A stretch of DNA of 28,073 nt from CAZGDV01 sp964524995 (GTDB taxonomy: Bacteria; Chloroflexota; Dehalococcoidia; SZUA-161), in assembly GCA_964524995.1 (NCBI GenBank), contig CAZGDV010000029.1, forward strand, positions 1 through 28,073. Reading direction: 5' to 3'. The stretch's first letter is position 1. The number at the start of each line of letters is the position of its first letter. The translations under genes were made by a program, and so were the position numbers. Shown here in pieces: positions 16,466 to 24,077 of the stretch. The notes under the pieces were generated by a model that ran no database searches, was not told where the DNA came from, and saw nothing but the letters and a program-made list of their open reading frames with translations.

Positions 16466-16649
16466 CCTTTGCCTCCTTCCTGCATGTGTTCTATGCCGGG
16501 TCTATGCAACGTTCTCAAGCCGCAGTCCCTCGCCACGCTCCGGCCCCACGTGAGGAGCGATCAGCGGCCCTCGTCCGCCTCTGCTACATCATCCATCCCT
16601 CCTTTGGCTGCGCCGTGCCGCGACCTTGTTGGTTTCCAAGCTGCACGCG
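16466..16649 (-). other. Sheath gene leader with an orphan ribosome binding site
   Basis: This is the longest gap inside the eCIS gene run. It contains AAAGGAGGG (16597-16605, minus strand) followed by ATG at 16594-16596, opening an 11-codon frame that stops at TGA 16561-16563. Five bases after GGAGG a second ATG heads a minimal ATG-ATG-TAG (16592-16584). Neither has a recognisable product. No clear -35/-10 pair was found. It may be a leader that controls sheath translation or a remnant of a lost gene start. Confidence 0.4.
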
Positions 16650-17465
16650 CTAGAGCTCAATGTCATAGTTGGGGCTCGGCACCACCATCGCCACCTGCCG
16701 CTTCGCGACACCGGGTGCCGAGACCTCAAACGTATGGGAGCCGGGGGTTATCTTGCGGAACGCGTAGTTCCCAGCATTGTCGGTGCTGGCCACCATCTGG
16801 AGTTCCTTGGCCACGACACCGACACCTTCGACCTTCTCATCCGGCTTGCCTTTGTAACGCACAACCCCGCTGATCTGGAGTGTGTCCTCCGCAGCCCCCC
16901 CGCTCGTGTCTCCGAACTTGAACGCCTGGGTCTTGACTTCTGTCGCGGTGAAGCTCACTTCGGTATCCACGGGGACCGTAATCACATAGTTGATCGAAGG
17001 CTTGAGGTTGTTGTCCAGCGCGCTCCAGAAATCCGCCGTATTCCTCATTACGCCGTCCGGCTGCGCAGCCAGTGCATGGATGGGCCACGCGAGATCCCTG
17101 AGGCCCCCCACCAGCAGATCCTCCGGCAGCTCGGGATACTTGAACAGCACTGTAAGGACATGGCCGAGCAGCCGATGCTGGTCAGCCGTGTCGTTGGTCC
17201 AGACGGTTATCAGGTATGCCATGTCGACGCGGCGTGGTGCCCTCGCCTTACTGGAACTGCCGTTGCTTCGCGATACGCTCCACTCGTAGTTCCGCAGGTC
17301 GAGGTTCTCGTGGATGTCATATAGATACACATTCACCGTCGGCTTGGACACTGTCATGGACCATTGGCGCTCGGGCATGTCGAACGAGATATCGACCTCC
17401 GCCGGGTTGATGCCACCCCGCTTTATCAACAGCTCTCTTATCGTCTCGTCCAGATCACTAATCAT
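16650..17465 (-). CDS. DUF4255 (Pvc16/Afp16-like) tube terminator with C-terminal Ig-like domain
   Basis: A 271-aa protein with ATG 17463-17465 after AAGGGG. Residues 1-185 match DUF4255: ISDLDETIRELLIKRGGINP, VNVYLYDIHENLDLRNYEW, VDMAYLITVWTNDTADQHRL, LGHVLTVLFKYPELPEDLL. Afp16/Pvc16 caps the tube and sheath at the end far from the baseplate. Residues about 195-271 are a carboxypeptidase-regulatory-like/prealbumin-type beta domain (ISGVVRYKGKPDEKVEGVGV, then STDNAGNYAFRKITPGSHTF), an addition that would sit at the outer end of the particle. Position between the DUF4157 gene and the sheath is usual for this clade. Confidence 0.92.
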   Translation of the reverse strand: MISDLDETIRELLIKRGGINPAEVDISFDMPERQWSMTVSKPTVNVYLYDIHENLDLRNYEWSVSRSNGSSSKARAPRRVDMAYLITVWTNDTADQHRLLGHVLTVLFKYPELPEDLLVGGLRDLAWPIHALAAQPDGVMRNTADFWSALDNNLKPSINYVITVPVDTEVSFTATEVKTQAFKFGDTSGGAAEDTLQISGVVRYKGKPDEKVEGVGVVAKELQMVASTDNAGNYAFRKITPGSHTFEVSAPGVAKRQVAMVVPSPNYDIEL

Positions 17466-17477
17466 TGGCCGTACCCC

Positions 17478-19026
17478 TTACCGCTCCTCCATCTGCTTCC
17501 AGCTTTGCACTGCCGACAGTGCCGGGCCGGCGTTCCCGCCCAGCATCTGCACCAGAGAGGCCTTCTCCAGGACATCCTGCGCGGCTGTCTTGGACGGCTC
17601 CAGCCGGAGATTCTTGACGGCGTCCATCATCTGGCCCTGTGCCCAGCCGAGCAGCTTGCCCCATGCTTGCTCTGCTACCTTCTCGCCACCCTCTCCGCCC
17701 AGCAATTGCACAGTCGCCAGCTGCCGCATCAGGTCCTTTGCCATCTTCTCTGAACTGGCACCCACGTCGAAGGCGTTGGCTTTACGCCCGAGATCGTCGA
17801 GAGCCTGCTTCGCAGCGTCATCGAGGGCACTCTCCGCCGCCGAATCCAGGCCCAGCTCCTGGCAGCGTGCTGCCTGGAGAAGCAGGTCCCTGATGTCATC
17901 GCGCGACATACTGCTTACAGCCTGGTCCTTCGACTTTGCCAGCTCCTCCTCGGCGCTCTTCTTATCGTCCGGTGTTGCTGCCTCCTCCGTCTCGGCCGCC
18001 TGCATGGCGACGGCTGCGCCCTGTTGGACTACGTGCGTCAGCTCGTGGCCCAGGAGCTTCTTGCCCTCGACGGAATCGGGGCTGTACTCGCCCGATCTGA
18101 AGAACACGTCGCTACCGGAGGTAAAGGCTCTGGCACCGAGTTGCTGCGACAGGTCGTCCGCCTCGCTGTCGGTATGTATGCGCACATCACCGAGCCCATG
18201 CTGTAGATGGGGCTCGAATGTGGAAGCCACCTCCCTCGGTAGCTGCTGTCCGGTTGCCCTGGCCTCGTTGATTCGGCCCTCGATGCCGTCCGATACTTCG
18301 AACGCACCGCTCTCTTTAGACTTGGTTTGTACGGCCTCCTCTTCTTCCTCCTCCTCTTCCTGGCGCTGCACCCCGAAGGTTCGGCCCTCGACCGCTTTCC
18401 CCTCCATAAGCTCCTCGTCTTCCTGTCTCTGCACCCCGAAGGTCTGACCCTCGACCGCCTTCCCCTCCATAAGCTCCTCCTCTTCCTGTCTCTGCACCCC
18501 GAAGGTCTGACCCTCGACCGCCTTCCCCTCCATAANNNNNNNNNNNNNNNNNNNNNNNNNNNNNNNNNNNNNNNNNNNNNNNNNNNNNNNNNNNNNNNNN
18601 NNNNNNNNNNNNNNNNNNNNNNNNNNNNNNNNNNNGCTCCTCCTCTTCCTGTCTCTGCACCTGCGGGTTCGGAGCCTGCACTATCGCCTCGGCCACCTGG
18701 TCCGCCTGTCTCTCATGCTCATCATCGGGCGCGTTGACTGTGAGCTTGGCCTGCACACCCAGCCCGCCCAGCAGCTTCTGTACATAGGCGTTGCCGTGGG
18801 TGCGCTGCAGGTCACCCACTATGCGCGCCCTCTGGGGCGAGTTGACCGAGCGGCGAAACCGGGCATCCGTGAGCAGCTCCGCGCGCCCGCCAGTCGAGGT
18901 AGACTCCGCCTCACCGCCCTCGAGCCCCGCATCCTGCTTCACTTTCCGTAGCGCGGAGCGGTCGTCCTTACTCCGCTTCGCAGTCTTATCGTCCCCTTCC
19001 GGTCTCCGCCGAGCATGCTGGGCCAT
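17478..19026 (-). CDS. DUF4157 (eCIS core domain) protein with internal repeat array, interrupted by a 100-N gap
   Basis: The start is ATG 19024-19026, with TAGGAGGT 6-8 bases before it; a longer reading would overlap the ATPase gene. The N-terminal part (to about 130) contains ARIVGDLQRTHGNAYVQKL and DDEHERQADQVAEAI, the usual entry to DUF4157. After the repeats come GLGDVRIHTDSEADDLSQQL, ARAFTSGSDVFFRSGEYSPD and LLGHELTHVVQQ, with an HExxH-type zinc motif (HELTH). The C-terminal 180 residues are helical with no toxin fold I recognise. DUF4157 proteins are a marker of eCIS loci, and some are cargo. The N run (18536-18635) has an arbitrary length that breaks the frame; without it, the two parts sum to 1,449 bases, a multiple of three, giving 482 aa plus 21 per missing repeat. 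Confidence 0.85.
18348..18660 (-). repeat. 63-bp in-frame tandem repeats (21-aa unit) collapsed at an assembly gap
   Basis: Three near-identical 63-bp units lie at 18348-18410, 18411-18473 and 18474-18535; the last base of the third falls in the gap. Part of another unit resumes at 18636-18660. The encoded unit has the core MEGKAVEGQTFGVQRQ followed by four or five acidic residues. The last unit before the gap ends ...CATAA and the first base after it is G of the expected CATAAG, so the flanks join in perfect phase. The missing DNA is therefore most likely a whole number of 63-bp units, not 100 bases. Confidence 0.9.
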
Positions 19027-19040
19027 CTCAGTACCTCCTA

Positions 19041-21227
19041 TCAGCCCTTCACCACATTGAAGTAGGGGCCGAAATCGGCCTCGGTGCACAACCTGCCCAC
19101 CTTCTGATACTCGCGCTTCGTCGCCCTCATCAGGTGCTCCATGCAGACGGTGCCGCCATCGGTCGCCGCAAGGAATGCAGCGCCAAGCGCGATGTTTTTG
19201 ATGTTGCCGCCCGTGATCTTGAACTGCCGCGCGAGGAAACCGAGGTCCACATCTCCCGACAAGGGAGCCTCACCAGGGAATATGCGCTGCCAGATCCGAT
19301 GCCTCTCCGGCTCCTCAGGCAACGGGAACTCGATGCAGAAGTGCATGCGACGGGCGAAGGCCTCATCCAGGTTCTTGCGCAGGTTCGTGGCGAGTATCGC
19401 TATTCCTTCGTACTCCTCCATCTTCTGCAGAAGGTAGGCTATCTCGATATTGGCGTACCGATCGTGGGAATCCCGAACCTCGGAACGCTTGCCGAAGATG
19501 GCGTCGGCCTCGTCGAAGAACAGTACCGCATTGGAACTCTGGGCCTCCCCGAATATCCTGTCCAGGTTCTTCTCGGTCTCACCTATGTACTTGCTAACCA
19601 CCGTGGCCAGATCGATCTTGTAGAGATCAATGCCCAGCTCGTTGGCCAGTATGTCGGCTGCCATGGTCTTGCCCGTGCCGGACGGTCCCGCGAACAGCAC
19701 GTTGAGCCCCCGCCCTAGCGCCAGCTTGCTGTTGAAGTTCCAGTCCTCATATACGCGACTGCCGTGCTTGACCCAGGCCGCGATCTCGCGCAACTGAAGC
19801 ATCTGGTCCCGGGGCAGTACGATGTCGTCCCAGCCAAACCTGGGCTGTACCTTGCGGGCCAGTGTGCTCAGCTTCTGGTTGGACGCAGCACGGCAGGCGG
19901 CGTAGACATCTGAAGTGGACACGCTGGTGCGGCCGTCGCTCCGCGCAATGCCCTTCGCAGCGGCAGCAGCGTTCTTTATCTGCCCGGCGTTGAGCTTGAA
20001 TCTGTCGGCGACGTCATTGAGTTCTGCATCGGTTATGTCTGTTTGCTGAACGTCCAGGCAGGAATTCCACAGCACACGCCTCTGTGCCCCGGAAGGCAGG
20101 GGCAACGCTACTGTGACAAAGGCCCTGCCGTTGAACGCCTCGCCGGGGTGCCAGTCGACCTGTCCGGTAAGATAGGCCGGGCTGCGCAGCCTGCTGGTAC
20201 CCTCTATCACGCTTCTGAGATGCTTTGCCGCATTCTCCTCCTGGGCCATCAACGGGTCGATGTCAGCCCAGCACACACACGCGGACTGCAGTTGCGCCTC
20301 ACGGGCCACAAGCGAGGTCGCCATCTCAAACGGGACTTCGCAGTTCCTCAGGCCCGGCGTATCAGCGATCAACATCGGCCGGCCTGTGCTCTCGCAAAGT
20401 GCCTCGGCCACCGTCTTCCTGCCCGTCTCGGGCGGACCCCAGATGTAGCAGACTCCATCCCCATAGCCACCGAGTTCCCCGGCTAATCTGCGCAACTGGC
20501 CCCCGAGTGCCTCGTCCTGGGCCATGTCTCCCAGCCTGGTACCGGGTGAGACCAGTCGCACGCAGCCCCTGATCCTGCTGTCTATCTCGTTCGAACCCAG
20601 CAAGTAGTTGGCGATCCTGTCATCGATCCTCAGGGTCCTCGACAAGAACGACATCGAGCCGGAGTCCCGATCATCGCCGATCCGCAGCAGGTGATACGCC
20701 GCCAAGGGTGCCGAAGGCAAAAACGACCACCGCGCCGCCAGTCTTCTGCTGCCACCGGCCAGGCACTCGAGCGCCATTCCTATCGTCGGCCGCTTCCTGG
20801 TGACATCGTCGTTCAGGTAGGCCAGCAGCCTCTCGTACCTCGAGTCGATCTCGGGCAAGAGGCAGACGAGCAGCGTCTCCACCTCGAAATCGTTCAGCCC
20901 GTACTCTCTCTTCAACTGGGAGAGCCTCAATGTCCCACCCTCTTGTTCAACGTCAACGCGGATAGCCTCGGCGTCGCGCTCGGCCTGCTGGAGCCTGGCC
21001 GCCAAAGGTGAAACGAGGCCTCCTATCCCATCCCCCGACCCCGTCTCAGGGCCACCCGCCGCTATCAGTTCGTCTACTTCCTCTTCCGAGATGCATAGGC
21101 CCCGGAACTCATCCTCAACGGGTCTCGAGCCTGCTCTCCGGATTGCCTCCGCATGCAGCTTGAGGCGTGTTGCCACCCTCTCCGCTTCGGCGAGAACGTG
21201 CTGCACACTGCCATCGATGTCGTACAT
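19041..21227 (-). CDS. CIS AAA+ ATPase (Afp15-like)
   Basis: A 728-aa protein with ATG 21225-21227, 4 bases after the previous gene. The N-terminus has a helical/winged domain (RLSQLKREYGLNDFEVETLL, LPEIDSRYERLLAYLNDDV). A first, degenerate AAA module has GPPETGRKT with Lys at about 271. The second module is intact: Walker A GPSGTGKT (Lys about 520), Walker B VLFFDEADAIFG (Asp-Glu about 572-573), sensor ATNLRKNLDEAF and an RR pair in FARRMHFCIEFPLPEEPERH. It is the ATPase found in nearly every eCIS locus, thought to act in assembly or release, not contraction. The first module may have lost hydrolysis and serve as a structural ring. Confidence 0.95.
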   Translation of the reverse strand: MYDIDGSVQHVLAEAERVATRLKLHAEAIRRAGSRPVEDEFRGLCISEEEVDELIAAGGPETGSGDGIGGLVSPLAARLQQAERDAEAIRVDVEQEGGTLRLSQLKREYGLNDFEVETLLVCLLPEIDSRYERLLAYLNDDVTRKRPTIGMALECLAGGSRRLAARWSFLPSAPLAAYHLLRIGDDRDSGSMSFLSRTLRIDDRIANYLLGSNEIDSRIRGCVRLVSPGTRLGDMAQDEALGGQLRRLAGELGGYGDGVCYIWGPPETGRKTVAEALCESTGRPMLIADTPGLRNCEVPFEMATSLVAREAQLQSACVCWADIDPLMAQEENAAKHLRSVIEGTSRLRSPAYLTGQVDWHPGEAFNGRAFVTVALPLPSGAQRRVLWNSCLDVQQTDITDAELNDVADRFKLNAGQIKNAAAAAKGIARSDGRTSVSTSDVYAACRAASNQKLSTLARKVQPRFGWDDIVLPRDQMLQLREIAAWVKHGSRVYEDWNFNSKLALGRGLNVLFAGPSGTGKTMAADILANELGIDLYKIDLATVVSKYIGETEKNLDRIFGEAQSSNAVLFFDEADAIFGKRSEVRDSHDRYANIEIAYLLQKMEEYEGIAILATNLRKNLDEAFARRMHFCIEFPLPEEPERHRIWQRIFPGEAPLSGDVDLGFLARQFKITGGNIKNIALGAAFLAATDGGTVCMEHLMRATKREYQKVGRLCTEADFGPYFNVVKG

Positions 21228-21231
21228 GGGG

Positions 21232-21489
21232 TCAGTCGGTCTCCCTGGGTCCCAAGTTCAGCATGGCGTCTTCCAGCAACGCATCACATTCGTTCTGGCC
21301 AGCCTCCAGGTGGCTCACCATAAACTCGGTCATCTTCTCGATGGTCAAGAAATGCGCGGTCTCGCGTGTGGCGACATGTTGTATCTGGCCCCTGCTCATC
21401 CCGCCACTACTGTCCACCCAGATTTTGACCACAAACGAGCTATAGTGGCCCATCACTTCCCCAACGATTGCAGCCGACCGATCACCCAT
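21232..21489 (-). CDS. Small conserved-looking protein at the head of the eCIS operon
   Basis: An 85-aa reading from ATG 21487-21489, which lacks a clear ribosome site. ATG 21451-21453 (residue 13) has GGGGAAG just upstream and may be the true start, giving 73 aa. The pattern SFVVKIWVDSSGGMSRGQIQ, HVATRETAHFLTIEKMTEF and a final amphipathic helix suggests a small alpha/beta protein with an R-G-Q-I-x-H-V core. I associate similar small proteins with eCIS and regulator neighbourhoods but cannot name a function. It ends 4 bases before the ATPase start, so the two are probably translationally coupled. Confidence 0.65.
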   Translation of the reverse strand: MGDRSAAIVGEVMGHYSSFVVKIWVDSSGGMSRGQIQHVATRETAHFLTIEKMTEFMVSHLEAGQNECDALLEDAMLNLGPRETD

Positions 21490-21678
21490 TAACGGCTGGC
21501 CGGACGGGCTGCTGCTGACACAGCTTATCCAGGGGTAGTGAAGAGCCGGTTAACTGGGGGTGAATCGCCGGACAAGCGGTGCGGAGGTCAGTGAGAGAGG
21601 TCCGCTGTTAAGCAGTCGAGGGGCCTGGAGGCCGGGGACTGGCTCTCGCCAGTGATCTGATAAGGCCGGATCGGTTGT
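21490..21678 (-). other. Spacer between the BTAD regulator and the eCIS operon
   Basis: This 189-base gap should hold any operon promoter separate from the regulator transcript, but I find no convincing -35/-10 pair on the minus strand. An imperfect 12-bp palindrome CCGGTTAACTGG (21546-21557, 10 of 12 positions symmetric) and two short hairpin-forming words (GGCC-TGGA-GGCC; CTGG-CTCTCG-CCAG) are present. The palindrome is a possible operator for the regulator. The regulator and eCIS genes may also be co-transcribed. Confidence 0.3.
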
Positions 21679-22785
21679 CTAGATGGACTTATCCCGAATC
21701 AGCCTCTGATAGAGCTCGACCGTCTGATCGTCGGGGTCTACATCCAGCTCGGCCCTTACCGTCCTCTCGCAGAGCTTGTACCAGCCGATGGCCCGGTTGC
21801 GGTTGCCGAGTCTGCTGTAGCTGCACATGAGGCGTCGGTAGGCATCTTCACGGCAGGGGTCCTTGTTGAGTATCTTCTGGCAATAGACTATACAGCCTTC
21901 ATAGTCATCACTGTGAATCGAGTGATCGGCAAGTTTGCCCAATATGGCCAGATATGTGTCCTTCAGCGCTTCGCGCCGCAGGGTCGTCCACTCCTCATAC
22001 GGATCGTCCTGCAGGTATTCACCCCTGTACAGCGCCTCAGCCAGCTCATGCTGTCCTATTGCCTCGACCGGCCTGCAATCTTTCTCCAGCTGCCTGGCCG
22101 CGCGCCAGTGGAATTCGAACTGCTCCATGTCAGTCCAGAGGTCCGCCTCCGGATTGATCATGTAGCTGCCTTCCTGAAACAGAATCCAGGGGAACTCCTG
22201 GTCGGCACCATGGGCCAATGCAAGCGTCTGTCGGAGACTCCTTATCGCCGCCTTGAGGTTGTTGTTTGCCAGCGTCGGCTCGCTCTCCGGCCAGAGAGCC
22301 TCCATCAGGGTGTCCCTCGATATCGGCCGACCGCTGTGCGTTACCAAATACTTGAGAACAGATTTCGCCTTGGTGCTGTGCCACTCCTGTACCTTCTTGA
22401 AGCAGATACGCACCTGGAACGGCCCGAGGCAGCACACTTCCATAGTAGCGGAGGTGAGATCAACCGGGCGCAACAAGACGGACTGCTCACCCAGGCCGTG
22501 CTGACACGTTGGACCTGGAGCTGCTCCTCCCACCGGTACGTATGCTGTGCCCGACTTCACCTGATCCATCGAGTCAACGGCCTCGCGGAGCTGCCTGCTT
22601 GCCAGGGCTTCCCGATCTCCAAAGCGGGCACTCACCTCCTGCAGCTGCTCCCTGGCATGGTGATAGTCGGACTGGACCTGTCTCAACAGCCTTATGGCGG
22701 TCTCGTATTGGTCAGGTGGCTGGGAACCCGATTCCGCGTCTTTCACTGTTGACCCCAGGACGATGCTGTGGACAGGCGGGAGCAA
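21679..22785 (-). CDS. BTAD/SARP-like transcriptional regulator
   Basis: A 368-aa reading from TTG 22783-22785; GTG 22744-22746 with GGGGTC upstream is another plausible start. An N-terminal helical segment (about 25-75) may form a coiled coil. Residues about 115-205 form an OmpR-like winged helix (MEVCCLGPFQVRICF, SVLKYLVTHSGRPISRDTLM, LWPESEPTLANNNLKAAIRS). Residues about 210-368 are a bacterial transcriptional activation domain of TPR-like helices (AEALYRGEYLQDDPYEEWTT, CQKILNKDPCREDAYRRLMC, LDVDPDDQTVELYQRLI). It has no ATPase or sensor domain, so it is a compact activator. It lies immediately upstream of, and in the same direction as, the eCIS operon and is the best candidate for its regulator. 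Confidence 0.9.
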   Translation of the reverse strand: MLPPVHSIVLGSTVKDAESGSQPPDQYETAIRLLRQVQSDYHHAREQLQEVSARFGDREALASRQLREAVDSMDQVKSGTAYVPVGGAAPGPTCQHGLGEQSVLLRPVDLTSATMEVCCLGPFQVRICFKKVQEWHSTKAKSVLKYLVTHSGRPISRDTLMEALWPESEPTLANNNLKAAIRSLRQTLALAHGADQEFPWILFQEGSYMINPEADLWTDMEQFEFHWRAARQLEKDCRPVEAIGQHELAEALYRGEYLQDDPYEEWTTLRREALKDTYLAILGKLADHSIHSDDYEGCIVYCQKILNKDPCREDAYRRLMCSYSRLGNRNRAIGWYKLCERTVRAELDVDPDDQTVELYQRLIRDKSI

Positions 22786-22951
22786 CTGTCATGGATCGAC
22801 GACGGCTGCACTGGCTCGCCCATAAGACCCTTAGGGGGAGAGACTTCGTCTAGCGCACGTCGGCTGCTTCGTGGAGAGCATTTCATCACCTGGAGTGCCG
22901 CTGGAGATGCCTGCGGTGGCCTCGGGGGTAAGTAACTAGAGGAGTTGCCTA

Positions 22952-22981
22952 GTTATACCATGTATGAAAGAGTTGTGTCAA
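22952..22981 (-). promoter_or_regulatory. Sigma70-type promoter for the BTAD regulator
   Basis: On the minus strand, a perfect -35 TTGACA (22976-22981) is followed after 18 bases by TATAAC (22952-22957). TGG directly before the -10 makes an extended -10. Transcription would start near 22945 and give a leader of about 160-200 bases before the regulator, containing no clear structure beyond short GC-rich stems. Confidence 0.75.
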
Positions 22982-23036
22982 TGGTGACAACCACTGGATT
23001 CTGCCATCGGGTGTGTGTGACTCCACCACGCTCCAT

Positions 23037-23066
23037 TTGAACTCAGACAACCGCCGGTGGTATACT
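23037..23066 (+). promoter_or_regulatory. Promoter for the helical-repeat protein gene
   Basis: TTGAAC (23037-23042) and TATACT (23061-23066) are separated by 18 bases, with TGG before the -10 as an extended -10 element. It points rightward to the gene starting at 23117. It is back to back with the regulator promoter about 55 bases away, within the 331-base gap 22786-23116. Confidence 0.6.
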
Positions 23067-23116
23067 TCGTGCTCTGCAGGGTCCGTCTTGCTGGTTACGA
23101 AGGCGGGTAACGAACC

Positions 23117-23737
23117 TTGAATGAGTTGAATCCGAAGGACGCAGACATCCGAAGCCTCGCCGACAGGGCGTTGAGAGACGAGGCACTGCTCGCCCGGATA
23201 CTCGATGGGCAATGGTCGAAGGATGAAGTCCTGAGGTATAACTCCCACAAGGTGCTGGTGGTGCTGAGTGATGAGCACGGCGAGCTGCTCTACCCGAAAT
23301 GGGACCTGTTCGTGGAGCTTCTGCTCAGCGGCCACACCTACCGGGTCCTGAGCGCCCTCGTGATCATTGCCTATCTCACCAAAGTCGACAGGGACAACAG
23401 GTTCCAGGGCATATTCGAGGACTACTACGCGATTCTCGACGGGAAGACGATGATCCCGGCTGTCTACGTCGCAAACAACTCCGGGATCATAGCGCGGGCC
23501 AAGCCGGAGCTGGAGCCGGAGATCACGAGAAGGCTCCTCAACATCGACTCTACCCACCACGAGGCTGGTCGCAAGGACCTGATAAAGGCCGGCGCGATCG
23601 AGGCGTTCGACCAGTACTTCGATCAGGCGAAAGACAAGCAGGGTATCGCCGACTTCGTCAGGCAGCAACTGAGCAGCAGCAGCCCCAAGGCCAGGAAGGC
23701 AGCCAAGGAGTTCCTCGCGAGGTGGGGACAGGGCTGA
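23117..23737 (+). CDS. HEAT/ARM-like alpha-helical repeat protein
   Basis: A 206-aa protein with TTG start 23117-23119; no closer in-frame ATG exists, and AGGCGGG lies about 10 bases upstream. The sequence is a series of paired helices (LADRALRDEALLARILDGQW, RYNSHKVLVVLSDEHGEL, LLSGHTYRVLSALVIIAYLT, AVYVANNSGIIARAKPELEP, ITRRLLNID), ending in a Lys-rich helix KARKAAKEFLARW. This fits an alpha-solenoid of HEAT or ARM type, usually a protein-binding scaffold. The antisense frame is open but less protein-like. It ends 20 bases before the convergent gene. There is no sign of a link to eCIS beyond sharing the promoter region with the regulator. Confidence 0.8.
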   Translation: MNELNPKDADIRSLADRALRDEALLARILDGQWSKDEVLRYNSHKVLVVLSDEHGELLYPKWDLFVELLLSGHTYRVLSALVIIAYLTKVDRDNRFQGIFEDYYAILDGKTMIPAVYVANNSGIIARAKPELEPEITRRLLNIDSTHHEAGRKDLIKAGAIEAFDQYFDQAKDKQGIADFVRQQLSSSSPKARKAAKEFLARWGQG

Positions 23738-23757
23738 CCATGATCATCTCGGGGAGC

Positions 23758-24057
23758 TCAGTCGCCCATCTTCGCCAGCGGGCTGTCGGACTGGAGCACC
23801 CACTCCAGCATCACGCAGGTGGTGATCGCCTCGTTGAATCCCTTGGCCGCGTCCACCAATCTCTTCGGGGGTTGCAGACTGTACTTGCCCTCCACATTCG
23901 CCCTGTCCAGAATCAGCTCGGCCTGGGAGAGCGCGGTTAGCCTGAACTGCGGCGACAGGTACTCCGGGGGAAAGTGCTCCGGCAGATAGCTCCAGTAGTA
24001 GGCCAGCACCTCGTAGGCCTTCTCGAGCCGTTCCCTGATCTCCTCTTCTCTTCTCAT
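23758..24057 (-). CDS. Small helical protein of unknown function
   Basis: A 99-aa protein with ATG 24055-24057; the ribosome site is weak. It is almost entirely helical and charged at the start (MRREEEIRERLEKAYEVLAY), followed by FPPEYLSPQFRLTALSQAEL and CVMLEWVLQSDSPLAK, suggesting a small helical bundle. No motif that I recognise. It lies 20 bases after the HIT-domain gene on the same strand and is probably co-transcribed with it. Confidence 0.65.
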   Translation of the reverse strand: MRREEEIRERLEKAYEVLAYYWSYLPEHFPPEYLSPQFRLTALSQAELILDRANVEGKYSLQPPKRLVDAAKGFNEAITTCVMLEWVLQSDSPLAKMGD

Positions 24058-24077
24058 GACACGCTCAGCGAAACCCG

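Noticed and set aside
18348..18660. Tandem repeats considered as a CRISPR array
   Set aside because: Units are contiguous with no spacers, are in frame, and encode a regular peptide repeat. No cas genes are present.
22743..22886. 47-codon minus-strand ORF in the BTAD regulator leader (ATG 22884-22886)
   Set aside because: The Shine-Dalgarno-like AGGTG touches the ATG, the product is Ser/Pro-rich without motif, and it overlaps the regulator start. It is probably chance.
22949..23668. Minus-strand frame of 239 codons opposite the helical-repeat gene
   Set aside because: The plus frame has regular paired helices and an upstream promoter. The minus frame would also cover both divergent promoters.
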